From positions 1 through 61,255 of the forward strand of contig JAAPAO010000098.1 in assembly GCA_013115145.1 (NCBI GenBank): a DNA stretch of 61,255 bases, read 5' to 3'. Position numbers and translations under genes: made by a program. This stretch comes from Perkinsus chesapeaki. Its lineage: Eukaryota; Perkinsozoa; Perkinsida; Perkinsidae. Below the pieces are notes generated by a model. The model worked only from the letters and a program-made list of their open reading frames with translations, was not told the DNA's origin and ran no database searches. Shown here in pieces: positions 10,785 through 22,017 of the stretch. Each line of letters starts with the position of its first letter. Position 1 is the first letter of the stretch.

Positions 10785-11438
10785 CACTGGTCAGTGCGGT
10801 GTTACACCGCAGTCTCGAATACATAATGCTTAGTAAGCAAGAACATGAATTTTGCATGCATTTTTCAGCATCTAAAATTCGGGCTCCTGGTATGTCTCAA
10901 TGTACTGAAGACACAGTGATATATGGTTGCGCATGCGTATCCAGATTTTTGAAGGCTGTACTGTAGCACAATACAAAACAAGTTGTGCGGAAGAATAATC
11001 CAACTGAGTTAAACGCATGTATCATGCGGAAGAAAAGCCGTAGGCTTTTCTGTGGTTGGAACCGCATTACGAAGGTTTCGGCTAGTAGCCGAACACAGAT
11101 GGTACCAGTACCAGTTGGTAGTACCAACGACCAGATACGACCCTCCAACACAGTGTGTTGCACACACAAACTTGGTGACACCAAGAAGCCGAGCAGTTGG
11201 TAATAAGGGGCAATCTGCACAATACTCCCTTACATGCTCGTAACAACCTAACGCTCAGCTTAGCTGTCCCCGCAGCTGCCGGGGCGCACTACAAGTGACA
11301 AGGCGTATACCTTATGTCATTTCACGATTGGAACTGCGGTCTGTGACTCACTATTGTGACAGTAGTTGAAGACTTCAACTTGAAGAGCGGTATTTTGTGA
11401 CCGATGCCGAAACTTGGTTTTCGACAAAGTCGAAAACC
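10785..11438. repeat. Second hairpin chain
   Basis: Consecutive non-identical inverted repeats: CACTGgtCAGTG, GCGGTGTtACACCGC (10796-10810), TGCTTAgTAAGCA, AAAAGCCgtaGGCTTTT (11033-11049), TTCGGCTAgTAGCCGAA (11077-11093), GTTGGTAgTACCAAC (11114-11128), CTTGGTGaCACCAAG (11171-11185), CCCCG/CGGGG (11268-11284), AGTTGAAGaCTTCAACT (11364-11380) and GGTTTTCGAC/GTCGAAAACC (11416-11438). Confidence 0.85.
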
Positions 11439-11611
11439 GCCCAGGAAAACCCTCTCCGTAAGCAATGAAACCCGTCGAACAATGACCGTTAAACAGCTTG
11501 TTGAAAAGTAGGGTCGACGAATGTCTCGGAACATGTGTCTGACACCTATTCCCTTAGCTAATCCAGGCTACTTATTATTTTAACGCGCCTACGGTAAGAA
11601 AAATAGATTTT

Positions 11612-12142
11612 TATTTTTCTTTCTTTCCTGCGGAAAGGACGGAAGGAAAGAAAGAAAGGATGGAAACTTCAGCCACCCTCGCCGAGGGTGACATAGGCGA
11701 GCGTATAATCTGCACCGGCCCTGCGGGTTTGACTCCGGTTGGGTCCGATGTGTGGTCATTCTCGAGAGTCAGCGACAAGCGCCGGTTGACAGGGCCGCCG
11801 TCACAGCGTGAATGCTCGATGTCACCTATGAGTTGTCCATGATACGTTATCAACGGAAATTGATGAAGTTTGCCTGAAACTGTAACGAATACGGATATAC
11901 GAGTTCCCTGTACGATTGTAGAAGGACTTGTACTTAGTCATTCCACTCAGCTCCGCGGCCCGAGGGACCGAGGTTACGAATCGCAACCATCGTAACTTAC
12001 GATGGGCTCGAGGTCACGGCTCGCCGGCGACCGGTGTCCCTCGGGTCGATAAACGCGGAGGGAATCTTGCCTCATGGGCTAAGATTTGACGAGGCACTGC
12101 TTCCGAGTTTGAATCAGGGTGGTCGGTTTCCCGAAGTTCATT
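11612..12142 (+). repeat. 531-bp duplicated block, copy B
   Basis: Direct repeat of 7052-7583. Here the B-box-like word is GGGTTTGACTCCGG (one change from copy A). Homology stops abruptly after CCCGAAGTTCATT in both copies, which marks a clean 3' boundary. Confidence 0.85.
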
Positions 12143-12410
12143 GATTATATAGTTATGATATACCGTATATCGCCATACACTAGTAGCGCTAAACTGGTGT
12201 CAACGGAAATTGCTGATGCTAAATGAATAAAGCTTTCGAAGCCGTTCTACGAATATGCTAAATTAAGGATAATGCCAATAGAAGGCAATGAGCAGCCTTC
12301 TTCTGTGTGACAATTCCCAATACCACACGGTAACCACATAACATACGCCATGTATCAGAAAGGTCATCAAATTGTTTCAGAAGTACAGGGCGTAGAGTTC
12401 AAGATCCTCT

Positions 12411-13390
12411 TCATCTGAAACGCAACGGTTCTGAGCGTTTTGCTCTACAACTACAGCCCAGTTTACTCAGAACGTTGAGGAATCCCAGCTTCTTATCGAG
12501 TGCGACTTCTTCTTTCAAACCGTGGGGAACAGCCACGGTCATACCAATAACACCCGCGAATCCTCTTGCCTGAGATGGGGGACTTCCATTGCAAGGCAAA
12601 TCACATGAGTATCATTGAACGAGCGCTACAATGAAACGAGATGTTGCACTATGCTACTTGCCACCTTAGTACGCTAAATTTTCGATATGCAGGTTTGAAA
12701 CCCAGATCCTTACGAGCTCGATACTGAGTTCCACGAGGATTGATCCAATACCGCGTCCTCTGAAGTCACGGGAAACCATAACCTGAAGATCTATGGAATG
12801 ACGAGTCTCGCCAATCTCCGTGATGAGAGGCCGTCAGTGAGTCATCTCCGATCCACCAATGATATTGCTAAGTTCAGCATATTCCTCCCTGCCTACCTGA
12901 TCTATGTAACCGAAAGATCCTTTCTTTTTGGGATCCGGCCTGAAACGAGAACAACGATATTGGCTATGTGGCTAGTACGAGGCGTAACGCGTTCAGTAGA
13001 AGCACGATCAGTCTCAATACATCTTCGCCCTGACCGCGGCATCTTCCTCCTTGCTCAGCGTCTCGGGTGTGGTCGTCGAAATAAACCCGATAACAGCCTG
13101 ATACAAATAGCAACCTTCTACACACCAATTGACATGAGCTGGTCGTAGCGGAATTTACAAACATAGACCAAAGAGCTCATAGATTAAAGAGCGGATCCTA
13201 CATGGGCGCCTTCATCGAGGTGAACTGCTACCAAGCAGGGGATACCGATAAATTTCCTCTTCTCGCACCGCCAGTGAAATAGAGTACTGCTGTTGTAATA
13301 GTCACCTGGTTGATAGAAGCGACACGTGATAACAGCGGTTGAAGAGAGAGGAATGATGGAAACTATACTTAAGATGTAGGAGTTCCACAT
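12411..13390 (-). CDS. Secretory GNAT-family acetyltransferase, copy 3
   Basis: Exon 1 (start 13390) encodes a signal peptide followed by FYQPGDYYNSS and GIPCLVAVHLDEG. Then AVIGFISTTTPETLSKEEDA, DPKKKGSFGYIDQ, and motif A as SRDFRGRGIGSILVELSIEL. The terminal exon has GVIGMTVAVPHGLKEEVALD, KKLGFLNVLSKLG and the tail CRAKRSEPLRFR. About 120 bp around the DPKKKG exon and its introns (from about 12850) is identical to copy 1, although the flanking exons differ, which suggests recent gene conversion. In motif B, VALDKKLGF replaces the ALYxxLGF seen in the other copies. The usual Tyr there is the common catalytic acid in GNATs, so activity may be altered. Confidence 0.7.
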
Positions 13391-15396
13391 GATTAAGGAT
13401 ACAACCTGTGGCGCAGCATGAAGTGACTCATAGCAAGTATTCCCCTAATGACTCATAACGAGGCCTGAAAGCGAGGATGACTGATAGGCGGCCCTCTAAT
13501 CCGCACCGGCTCTGCGGGTCCTAGTCAGGTTGGGTCCGGTGCGTGGCCATTCTAGAGCCTTTGCGACAGGCGCCGCCCGATGCCGTGCACGCACGATATC
13601 ACCGATGAGTTGTCACCAATAATTTTGAACTAGCATGTAACATCGCAGACACGTTATTCCTAAAAATCGAAAGAAATCCGATTTACAAGTTTCCTACACG
13701 GTTGCACTATCGTAGAGCGGCTTGTATTCGGTCTTTCCGCCCTGAAGCGACCCTGATATCCCCACTGCCTCGCCTGTGGCCCTCGAGTGAAGGAGTGTGA
13801 AAGGAAGCTTGCGTCATGGGCTGAGCTTTGACGTGGCGCTGCTTTCGATCAGGGGTTTAATGGTCCGGGACCATTGGTGCCTTTCGGTTTCCAGGGGTTT
13901 ATTTTTTGAAGATGCTAGAGTTTTTGCGGCTATGCTTTTTTGATGCTACTCATTGATTTCCGATCAAGGTAATAGGACCACAGAAGAATGATCTCAGTTG
14001 CGGGATGTTGCCGAACTCGAATCTGAGTGTGTTAGGATATACTTACCATGTATGCAGAACATATATCCAGTATATCCATCGATTCGGCCGCCTTAGTTGT
14101 TTCTAAACTCTCCGTTGCCATGAATATGTTGCCCAGAGTATTTATCATCAAGTACGCTATAACCTAGTGAAGTCGACTTGCTCATCGTTTTAGAATCCGA
14201 ACAACTTATCGATTACTTGCTAGTCCCAAGTTGGGAGTTCCGACGAGCTTTCCTTTTGAAGGCCCAGTACATAGCTCTGAGGAAGTATTTTCCTAATTCT
14301 GTAGGGCGCCCTCGTGGACCACGAGCCGTAACCCACCTTGAGGGTTTGATCTCCGTTCGAAAGCGATGTAACTTTCATATCTAGCTAGCAGGCGCTCGAA
14401 GCTATTCAAGTTGTATTTCAGCTCTAGCCTTCACTTAGTAGGTGTTGCGGCAACACTGTTGCCAATAGTCACTGTAGGTCGAACTACAAGCGGATCCCAA
14501 ATCCTGATTCTTGTTGCCGTGGCTCATAGCAGGGAGTCTATTCCCCCTGAGCACTAACTTTCTTGGTGTGACTTGAGGCATAGTCCATGCCGCATAGATA
14601 GCGCTGATCTATTTGCTAGCCTTCCATCTGCAGTTGCCCATCCGTCGTGCAGAATCTGGAATTTACTGCCAAACATCCGTGACCCATTCCTCTGCATCCA
14701 CTGTGCATCCGGTCTCTCTATGATGATGAGACGGTAGGTATGCTGGTATGCAATAGTGGAGCATTGCGAAACAGAGGAGAGCTATAAGTTACTCCAGAGT
14801 GCAGCTCTGCGGCTCGTGTATGCGTGGTTTCGTACAAGGGGGCTAGGCGGGAAATAGATTGTGTGTGTGAGAGTTTATAGTCCAACGCCGAAAATTGGCT
14901 TAGTTAGACTATCCATTCTCTGTGCAGCTTCAGAGCGAGAATTTAATACCTAAACTGTTAAATAGATTGTATTATTGTACCAATAACGTCTGCTGTGTCG
15001 CTGCCCTTATGTGTCGACCATAGATTACCAATAACGTCTGCTGTGTCGCTGCCCTTATGTGTCAACCATAGATTACTTCAGGATAACACACGATGTGCCC
15101 CAGAGCGAAACAATTAATTCCCTCGTCGCTACAGCAGGCTGCCAATACAAAGAGGATGGGTCGTTTACCACTTGCTCGCACTAACGTGACTGACCTTGCA
15201 CTGTTCGTGGAAGCTATGGAACTTTTTCGAATTTCATGTGAAACTTCGACAATACGCTCAGCATCGGAACCTCCGCTCCGGAAGGTACCATCCAAGTGTA
15301 ATTAAACCGATGGCCACCGGCAACGTGGCTTGGTAAGCGAGGCTTTCAACGAGACAGTTACAAGTTAATCACTCTTTACATGTCGAGTTTGTCACC
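13391..15396. other. Spacer with diverged block copy; no gene recognised
   Basis: About 13460-13880 is a diverged relative of the 531-bp block, including GGCTCTGCGGGTCC and the CCTCGAGTGAAGGAGTGTGAAA segment shared with 8118-8260. A 69-codon ORF at 14178-14384 (+) and an ORF at 15062-15295 (-) have no recognisable features and I do not call them genes. A perfect hairpin ATGGTCCgGGACCAT lies near 13860. Confidence 0.5.
14979..15076. repeat. 48-bp tandem duplication
   Basis: Two copies of a unit starting ACCAATAACGTCTGCTGTGT at 14979 and 15027 differ at one or two positions. Confidence 0.9.
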
Positions 15397-15735
15397 TCAG
15401 AGTCCGGAGGCCACCAACATGGTGCGAACTCTGCACTCGCGTTTTAGTATTCTCATGAAGCCATTGTAATCGCCCTTACTATCAGGGTCGATATGATATG
15501 GGTAATCAATAGTATATAGAGTGTATGTCCGACCACGGACCGTCGCTTCCTCTGTAACAGTTTTAGGGTGATTGATGTCGTTGAATCGCAGCTCAATACA
15601 CGTCCACGTGTCAATCCCTGCAAAATATGTCCTTTTCAGGTCGAGGCCCAAACACATAGTGGTGGCCGATACTTGAAAGATGACCAGATTACCAGGGATT
15701 TTGAAGACCATGAGGCAATTGTAAATAAACTGCAC
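15397..15735 (-). CDS. Orphan protein, 112-codon ORF
   Basis: I do not recognise this protein. The ORF carries an N-terminal hydrophobic stretch (KIPGNLVIFQVSATTMCLGL) and then a mixed charged region with GIDTWTCIELRFNDINH, GRTYTLYTIDYPYHIDP and KGDYNGFMRILKREC, which has the look of coding sequence. It lies on the same strand as the aspartyl protease and the GNAT copies. It may be only the 3' exon of a longer gene, since no clear promoter or splice acceptor was established. The stop is at 15397. Confidence 0.35.
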   Translation of the reverse strand: MQFIYNCLMVFKIPGNLVIFQVSATTMCLGLDLKRTYFAGIDTWTCIELRFNDINHPKTVTEEATVRGRTYTLYTIDYPYHIDPDSKGDYNGFMRILKRECRVRTMLVASGL

Positions 15736-16358
15736 TGAGCCGATTGATCGTCAGGGTGCTGAAGGGATAATATCGCAAGTTATCTGTAGCTCGACAACAG
15801 ACCTATAGTGACTGAATGACAGAATGGGATATCCAGCATTTCCGCGAGTTCCTTATTGGAGGGTCGGAGAGTGGGTTCGAAGTTCGAACCTAAGTTCCCT
15901 GAAACAGCTTCAGCGAACCTGCGATTCAGATGGTACGCTGGACTCATATTCAGAGATGCGGGAAGCTCCCTAGTGGGCTTTCAATAAGCACACATATATT
16001 CACGATTAACATCACGGTTGCAACAGAAGTTTCGTTACCGGGGGGTTTGTTATAAAACCCCCGGAATCCTGGGCAAGGATGTCAGCGAAACCTTCCAGTG
16101 ATAACCAGACTGGAGAATAAACCATTCCACTTCAAGAGAATGGGTAATACCCATTGAGTATATCGAAGTTTACTTTGGTTATAACTAGCACTCGGTAGTA
16201 ACCCCTAGCGGAGGCCTCCCATGAGCTAATGTGAGTAATGGATTCAGGCATCTCTAACAAACTCAAACCATTCCGAGTCTGACATCTTTAATCTTCAACA
16301 AGAATGCGCTGTTAAGCCTACTGTGAGCGGCCTCCAGTGGAGGCCCTCCACTATATTT
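15736..16358. other. Intergenic, one strong hairpin
   Basis: No gene was seen. A strong hairpin CCGGGGGGTTT / AAACCCCCGG lies at about 16038-16064, and a self-complementary GGTTCGAAGTTCGAACC lies near 15878. Confidence 0.5.
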
Positions 16359-17480
16359 TCAACTACTCAACCAACCTTGAGCAAGCTCTACGTACTCTCC
16401 TATGGTAACCGTTTGCGACTTCAAATCGAAAGACGCAAAGTAGTTCGAGAAGAACGGGCACCCAAGTATAACTTCAGGCTCGTCAGAATGAATGATTGCG
16501 AGGATGCACCATCCACTATCGCATTTGGCCACGTACTTTGAAGGTGGAATGTGTATATTAAAAGGATGTTGTCAATCACCCACTGAGAACGTCAACACTG
16601 GCAAGAAGTCCAAGCCCTTCTCCTCTATGAACCAAGTGTTCCGGGAAGTCTTAACATACACGTCCGAACCATTGTCGGCACTTGTGAAAGTTACAATTTG
16701 ATTCAACACCGTCTCAAATATCGCCTTTGGCAGAGCGACAGAATAAGCTCCTGTGTCGTATACGAGAGACCTTTGGGGTGTTTCACGAGTGAATATATGA
16801 CCTGTAGAGCTAATAAGACCGAACGAGGAAAGGACCGAGTCGAAGAAGGCCCACTTGTGAGGCTCAGTCATCGGAATTGTGGTAAGAGTTGGCTTGACCT
16901 TACACAGCCCTTTCCAGTCACCAAATATCAACGTGCCTTTGAACGAGAGCACATGACCGGGGGAGCAAATCGTCACCGCGTATTGCTTGATGAGCCCGTT
17001 GCGGAAGAGTTGTCTTGGGACAGTCTCGGGACTGGGACCAGTAGGAAAACCGAGACCGAGGAAGTTCTTGGGTTTTCCATTTGGTATTCGGTCGCCAGGA
17101 GAGAAGCCGATAATCAAGCGAAATGTCATGGTCATCTGGGACTTACCAATAGAAGCAGTTCCTTGATGTAAAACTGAAGTTATTTCCGAGCCATCAGAGA
17201 ATGTGCGGACGTCCCTCTCCTTATCATAAGGGTCGCATTTCTCAGGACAAGAGTAGCAGCCTGGCTCAAACGTCTTACATGAACCCTTCCCGTACACTTC
17301 CTCATACCAATCTTTATACACCACAAATGTCCCACTGAGGCCAGTGTCCATGAACATTTTGAGCGGTTCACTGTCTAGGCTCACTCCCGTAACAATACCA
17401 TCGTCGAAAGGCAATGATAACTGGCCGTGAACATGGAGTTGCAAACTAGCGAAGCATATACCGATAGTTGTAGTTCGCAT
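16359..17480 (-). CDS. Secreted pepsin-like aspartyl protease
   Basis: A family A1 aspartic endopeptidase. The start at 17480 gives a signal peptide (MRTTTIGICFASLQLHVHG); an in-frame ATG 22 codons upstream (17546) is less likely. The first catalytic motif is MFMDTGLSGTFVVY (residue about 44), followed by a Cys-containing flap-region segment (EPGCYSCPEKCDP). The second is SLVYDTGAYSVALP. One intron follows LPVLTFS, and the last exon ends ILGCPFFSNYFASFDLKSQT and a TGA at 16359. The ILG-x-x-F and FD motifs are typical of the A1 C-terminal lobe. The first active site has Leu rather than the usual Ser/Thr directly after DTG. Length is near that of a pepsin without a long propeptide, so it may lack a conventional prosegment. 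Confidence 0.9.
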
Positions 17481-17546
17481 AATAACTACCGCGTGGAAGC
17501 TGTGCTGCAAGCGGAGCTCAGTTGCAGTCGAAAATAGACACCGCAC

Positions 17547-18582
17547 ACTGGTGACGTGACACTATCTACTACAGTAGAATTTGTCACCTAACGTTGCTTA
17601 ACCTGCATTCCTGAAAGCCCTTTAACTTGGTTAAGTCCCGTCGGCGTACAGGTCTCGGGTGCAATGATGGACACAGATTTCTCCTAGTAGCCGAGCTATT
17701 ACCATGGCCTCAGGTAAGACCAGCATAGCAATAGATGGTGGACCCGCTGATATGGCATGAAGACAGATGCTTTGATAAAGGTAGCTAAACTTGTGTGTAT
17801 GTAGAGTTCTTTTCAGGCGGTTACTAAACGACAACTTGTCGACGACAGGGCTCGCTCGACGAGTTTATTTTCGATGCCTTTCTATATTTTCCTCTTACGC
17901 ATGAACTCGGCACCCGTAAACAACGTTTATCAATGGGTGCCACCCACTGGGCGGTGCCGTCGGCGGAAAGGGCGGGTGGCAAGATTAGCTTGATGGCTCG
18001 AGACTCGAGCTTCAAGTTTCATATCTGGTTGATCTCGGAACACTCTCTACATTGTAGATCATATTCCTACGGCTACCTTCTTCCGTTGTACCCACGTGCC
18101 GTGGCAATCACCGCTCGCCTCCATGCGTACTTACACACAATCGCCGTCGTGTGCCCTCATTCAATGTGTTGAGGTCGTCGAATATTTTCGGTAGCATCTA
18201 ACGCCATCGCACAAACGGAGTATTTGACGAACCGTAATGCCTCAGATCTTGATTCAGAATCTGGCATATAACGTCGAAGCCAACCCTGTTTCTCAACCGT
18301 CGGTGACTAGAAGTTCCTGCAAAAGCTCAGGTTGAGCCGCTCAATCATTGTTAGCAGTTGTGTTTCGAGCGAATGGGTAGAAAGCAAATAAACGGTCAAT
18401 AATGTTGCAGAACAATGAGCCTTTGACGCTGATAACAGTTGCTCGCGATGATCTGTTATACAAGTGATCTCTTGCACTGATGCTTGTGTCATTTCACCTC
18501 GGATCTCCAGTTCAGGTTATGCCTCCCACTACTGGAGGAACAAACAACGTATACATATCCAGAAACAACACATAGAAACATG
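17547..18582. other. Intergenic, nothing recognised
   Basis: Only short ORFs without family features occur here (for example 17631-17834 -, 17933-18172 +). I see no repeat, RNA or regulatory structure that I can support. Confidence 0.4.
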
Positions 18583-21503
18583 CTAAGATCTCTCCTGTTG
18601 AAGGCGAAGCGCAATATCGTATAAGAGGACGCCACCAGCAATTGAAGCGTTGAGGGAATCAGCTGCCTGAGAAGCAAAGACAGACTGTATGGCTAGTAGC
18701 TCGGGCACGCCCCACCATGGACATCGGTAAAGTGACTCTGGTGCAGCACTCGAGCAGCTCGGAAGAAGGCCCGTGAGCCTCACTGCCAACGACAACCATC
18801 ACACCTTTATAACTGAAACACACAAAGTCTAGTGGCGGGCGGGTTAACCTAACGGTACGCAACTGAGAAGACCACGAACGATGGAAATTTCAGTATGGCT
18901 AGGAGTACGTCAGGAAGACCGAGTGTCGAAGAATACCAAGCATGAAGTGAACGAATATCACGCGTTGGGAATATTCCACGAGTGCCGACCGATGTGTAGC
19001 TTCTCTCTCGAACGGCAAGCGCCATACTCACCCAGCGGCTATAGTTTGGAGGCTGCTGACTGTAGGGAGTGGCTCGGTTCCTTGCTTCCCCACCCCGGCG
19101 GAAGTTGCCACAACTGGAAGTAGGTTGCGAGCGGAACAGAACTTGAGGACACGCAGAGAGTCAACGCCCGTATGAATCGGCAACTTGTTCCAGTGCCTGA
19201 ATATTACAAATTTGAGAAAACGATAAGTAAACCAGAGCGCCACTGATGGTGGTGATGCGCTCACTTTGCTCCGCTCTCTTCCAGAACCTTCCAATCCCAC
19301 GGATCACAGGAACCCGGAGTTAGCACAACTCTGGAAACTCTGATAAAAACGTTAATGCTGCCAAGTATGGCAGCACGAGGAAATACCTCAACGCTGAAGC
19401 CGTTTTCAGTAGTCTTCCGATATTGTCGGTGTACTGGAGTCCGTCCAAGCATAGAACCTAAGCAAAATGTGGCTATGTTAAACTGGACACACTGCTCACA
19501 ATTTCCGGGTAGCTCTCGGTCTCTTGCGACTGGTCGAACGAACATGTACCACGTTCCCAGTCCATTTCTCCAAATTTAGGTATTTCAATATCCGCCACAC
19601 AAAGCCGCTCGTCCGTCACTCCGTAAAGATGTGCGTTGAAGTGATGGTTGTAGGTTATGTGCCTACAAGTGATAGGAATGTCACATCTGTGTTATGGAAA
19701 CTCTTGCAAGAATTGAACGTAAGAGAATAGACTTCAGTCTTAGAGGACGAGGCCGAACTGAGGCTGTAAAAAGACAGCAAACGCAAGCACACGGGGGAAA
19801 ACCGGTTATGGAATGTGTTGTGAGAACTGTTCACTAGAAAGGCCTTCTAAGAATGCGAACTATCTCCCAAAGTCGCACGAAGAGACGTAATACGATAAGT
19901 TGTCGTCGATTGTTGTCGTCGAGAACAACACTCTTATTACTAGACTCTAGTACTTAGGCGTACTGGGATCTTTATAACTAACAACCTTCAGGTCAACACA
20001 CTTAAGGGGGTCTTCACATAATTCATCAGTAACGTGGAGATTAGGAATCACCAACCAATCGAAACCCTTCCAAATCTGGTGGTAGCCTTATCAGTAAAAG
20101 TATCAAGGTTCTTAGTAAAGTATTTGGTGTCCTTGGCTCAGCGTAAAACGTTTCAAAAAGCAGAACGGAAAGTCCGTCACGGAATCTAGCTTTGAGAACT
20201 CGCTTTACTAAAGACACGGTAGACGAATTTTCGGAAGGAGTAATTGCTGAACGGTTCAAATCTAACCAGTAGATTTCACCTTCTTGGATGCCGAAGATCA
20301 AGCTGCTGGTGACTGTACCTCGCTCGCGGAGCGACATTTGGGAATTTTGCGAGAGTCATGTGCACGAAGGTATCAGCGATGTCTATGCTAAAGATAGTGT
20401 GTCAGAGCGTTTCGTCTGTAGAACATAAAGTGTCACCCAAGCTACGTGTTCAGTATGGTTGGGTCGATAAATCTGACCCACTAAGCCTGGCTAGTCTAAG
20501 GCTTAGACTCTAAGCAATAAAATAGACCGGCTAGTCTAAGTGTTGATTCAGCACTGCTGGATCGTCTGCTGACTGATTATTCGCAACTCGCGAACTGCGG
20601 GGATACTCCTCGGGGGATCTGCATCAGTTATCTTGCATCTTGATCCAAAATATTCATCACTCGCTGAGAGCTCTAGTGTTCGCTAGTATGCCAGCCATAC
20701 TCTCCAGCTAACGTAGGCAACTTACACAGCTTCACTAGGCCAAAAGGCTAGTGACTTACTAAGTCACTGCCAAGTGACGCCCTAATAGCACGCCACTATT
20801 AATACTAGCAAAGGCACAGTCTTCAGCAACATGACGATCACTGGCAGTGATTGATTCACTGACGTTGTAGTGCCCTGTAGCAAGAGCTGCTCACATAGGC
20901 TACAATAACAAAAGAAAAGACTTCAAGCGTGGCTAAGAACAGATCATGAGGGACAGAATAGACTTCTAGTGATTTAGTTTGAGGGAAAGAGTATGTCCAG
21001 CCTACTCTAAAAGATCCCTTGGGACTCTGAGAGTCCGATTAGCAAGTATATGATTGTTGCTCATCAGGCCTGGATTCTCGGCCACTACCATAAGCGTATC
21101 GAACTGAAAAGAACATATGGCTATTTAAGCAGACTTGACTTTCCCGATAGCCTCCACAGTCCCCATTATCGCGGAGGAGTTCTAAGCATCTGGGCTGTCC
21201 TCTATTCTCACCTTTTTCCCGGATGCGGCGATCGCCCGTATTGTGTCAAGTCCCTTAACAAACACTCGATCTTGCTCTTCTCTGAATTTATGACTTTTCC
21301 GTAGTCGCACAATGTACTTAGTAAAACTGAGTGATGAGAATAACACCCAACCGGATATCTTAATCTCACCTGTTGGTCCGAGATACAAAGTCATATTGTA
21401 TGCCAGGATCGAGACGGATTTCTGGAACTGGTTCTGGCTCACCACGCCAGAGAGAGCCTTTCTTATTCAGGCGCAATGATGGCAAACGTCGCCATCGAAA
21501 CAT
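18583..21503 (-). CDS. SpoU/TrmH-family RNA 2'-O-methyltransferase, probably mitochondrial
   Basis: A SPOUT-fold methyltransferase that adds a 2'-O-methyl to rRNA or tRNA using S-adenosylmethionine. Exon 1 (start 21503, preceded in frame by TAG) begins MFRWRRLPSLRLNKKGSLWR, basic and mitochondrial-presequence-like. The substrate-binding domain follows (YIVRLRKSHKFREEQDRVFV, KGLDTIRAIAASGKKV). Catalytic-domain exons are VLCLDGLQYTDNIGRLLKTA, then SRVVLTPGSCDPWDWKVLEE, then GVMVVVGSEAHGPSSELLE (motif 2) and VTLPMSM joined to AADSLNASIAGGVLLYDIAL (motif 3, knot). The stop is at 18583. In motif 1 the usual N-x-G appears as DNIGRLLKTA. The exon content between about 19620 and 21040 is incomplete; an ORF at 20041-20337 may or may not belong. 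That intron holds a hairpin chain. Resembles MRM3/RNMTL1 types. Confidence 0.88.
20460..20851. repeat. Hairpin chain inside the methyltransferase gene
   Basis: GGGTC/GACCC, GCTTAGActcTAAGC, CACTAGGCC/GGCTAGTG (near-perfect), GTGACTTAcTAAGTCAC (about 20751-20767) and ATCACTGgCAGTGAT (20837-20851) follow one another. The CTAGTCTAAG word recurs twice. Confidence 0.75.
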
Positions 21504-22017
21504 CAGGAACTTAGTATGCAAAAACTACTGAGGGTCTTCTTTCTGCTTGTCGTTGTCCCCTCGAGCCCTTTAGTGAACACAACGAGAAAAAAGCGCCATA
21601 CCGAGATCATGATCTCCTACTCGAAGACTAAGCTTAGCAACGGTTGTTTTAGTAGCGTTATTGTGAGATCATAATATTCAATAATGAGTCTACTCCTATC
21701 GCACCTTCTTAACATCGTTGAAGAGATGACATGCCGCGTTATCTAGTGCTTGCACGCCTGAGAGCAAATAGCAACCTCTGATTGCCTCGCGTCTCTCCAC
21801 ATGTGACCGCTTAGACAAGATATTTCCTGACAGCGTATTCCTCCGGTCACTCTTCAATGGGACTTTCATCAAGCCTAGCGGCGCGTTGCACACTCGTCTA
21901 CAGTCACGTGGAATGCGAAAGATGCCCCGCATTTTCCTCGCCAAACACGTAGAGACTCGCACACCTACAGACTCCCAAGCGTCCCGCGTCGTAGAACTAA
22001 CGGCTCACAGACGCTCA
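21504..22017. other. Gap with a single minus ORF, not identified
   Basis: An 88-codon ORF (21696-21962 -) has a high Arg content and no recognisable motif. It may be the 3' part of the SNARE-like fragment at 22018-22187, or a shadow. Confidence 0.3.

Larger units (their letters stand above)
10762..12410. other. Repeat-rich spacer between GNAT copies 2 and 3
   Basis: No gene was recognised. It contains a long hairpin chain (10785-11438), the 75-bp repeat shared in inverse with 4661-4735, and the second copy of the 531-bp block. From about 12168 it holds the 3' flank shared with the region downstream of copy 2. Confidence 0.6.
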
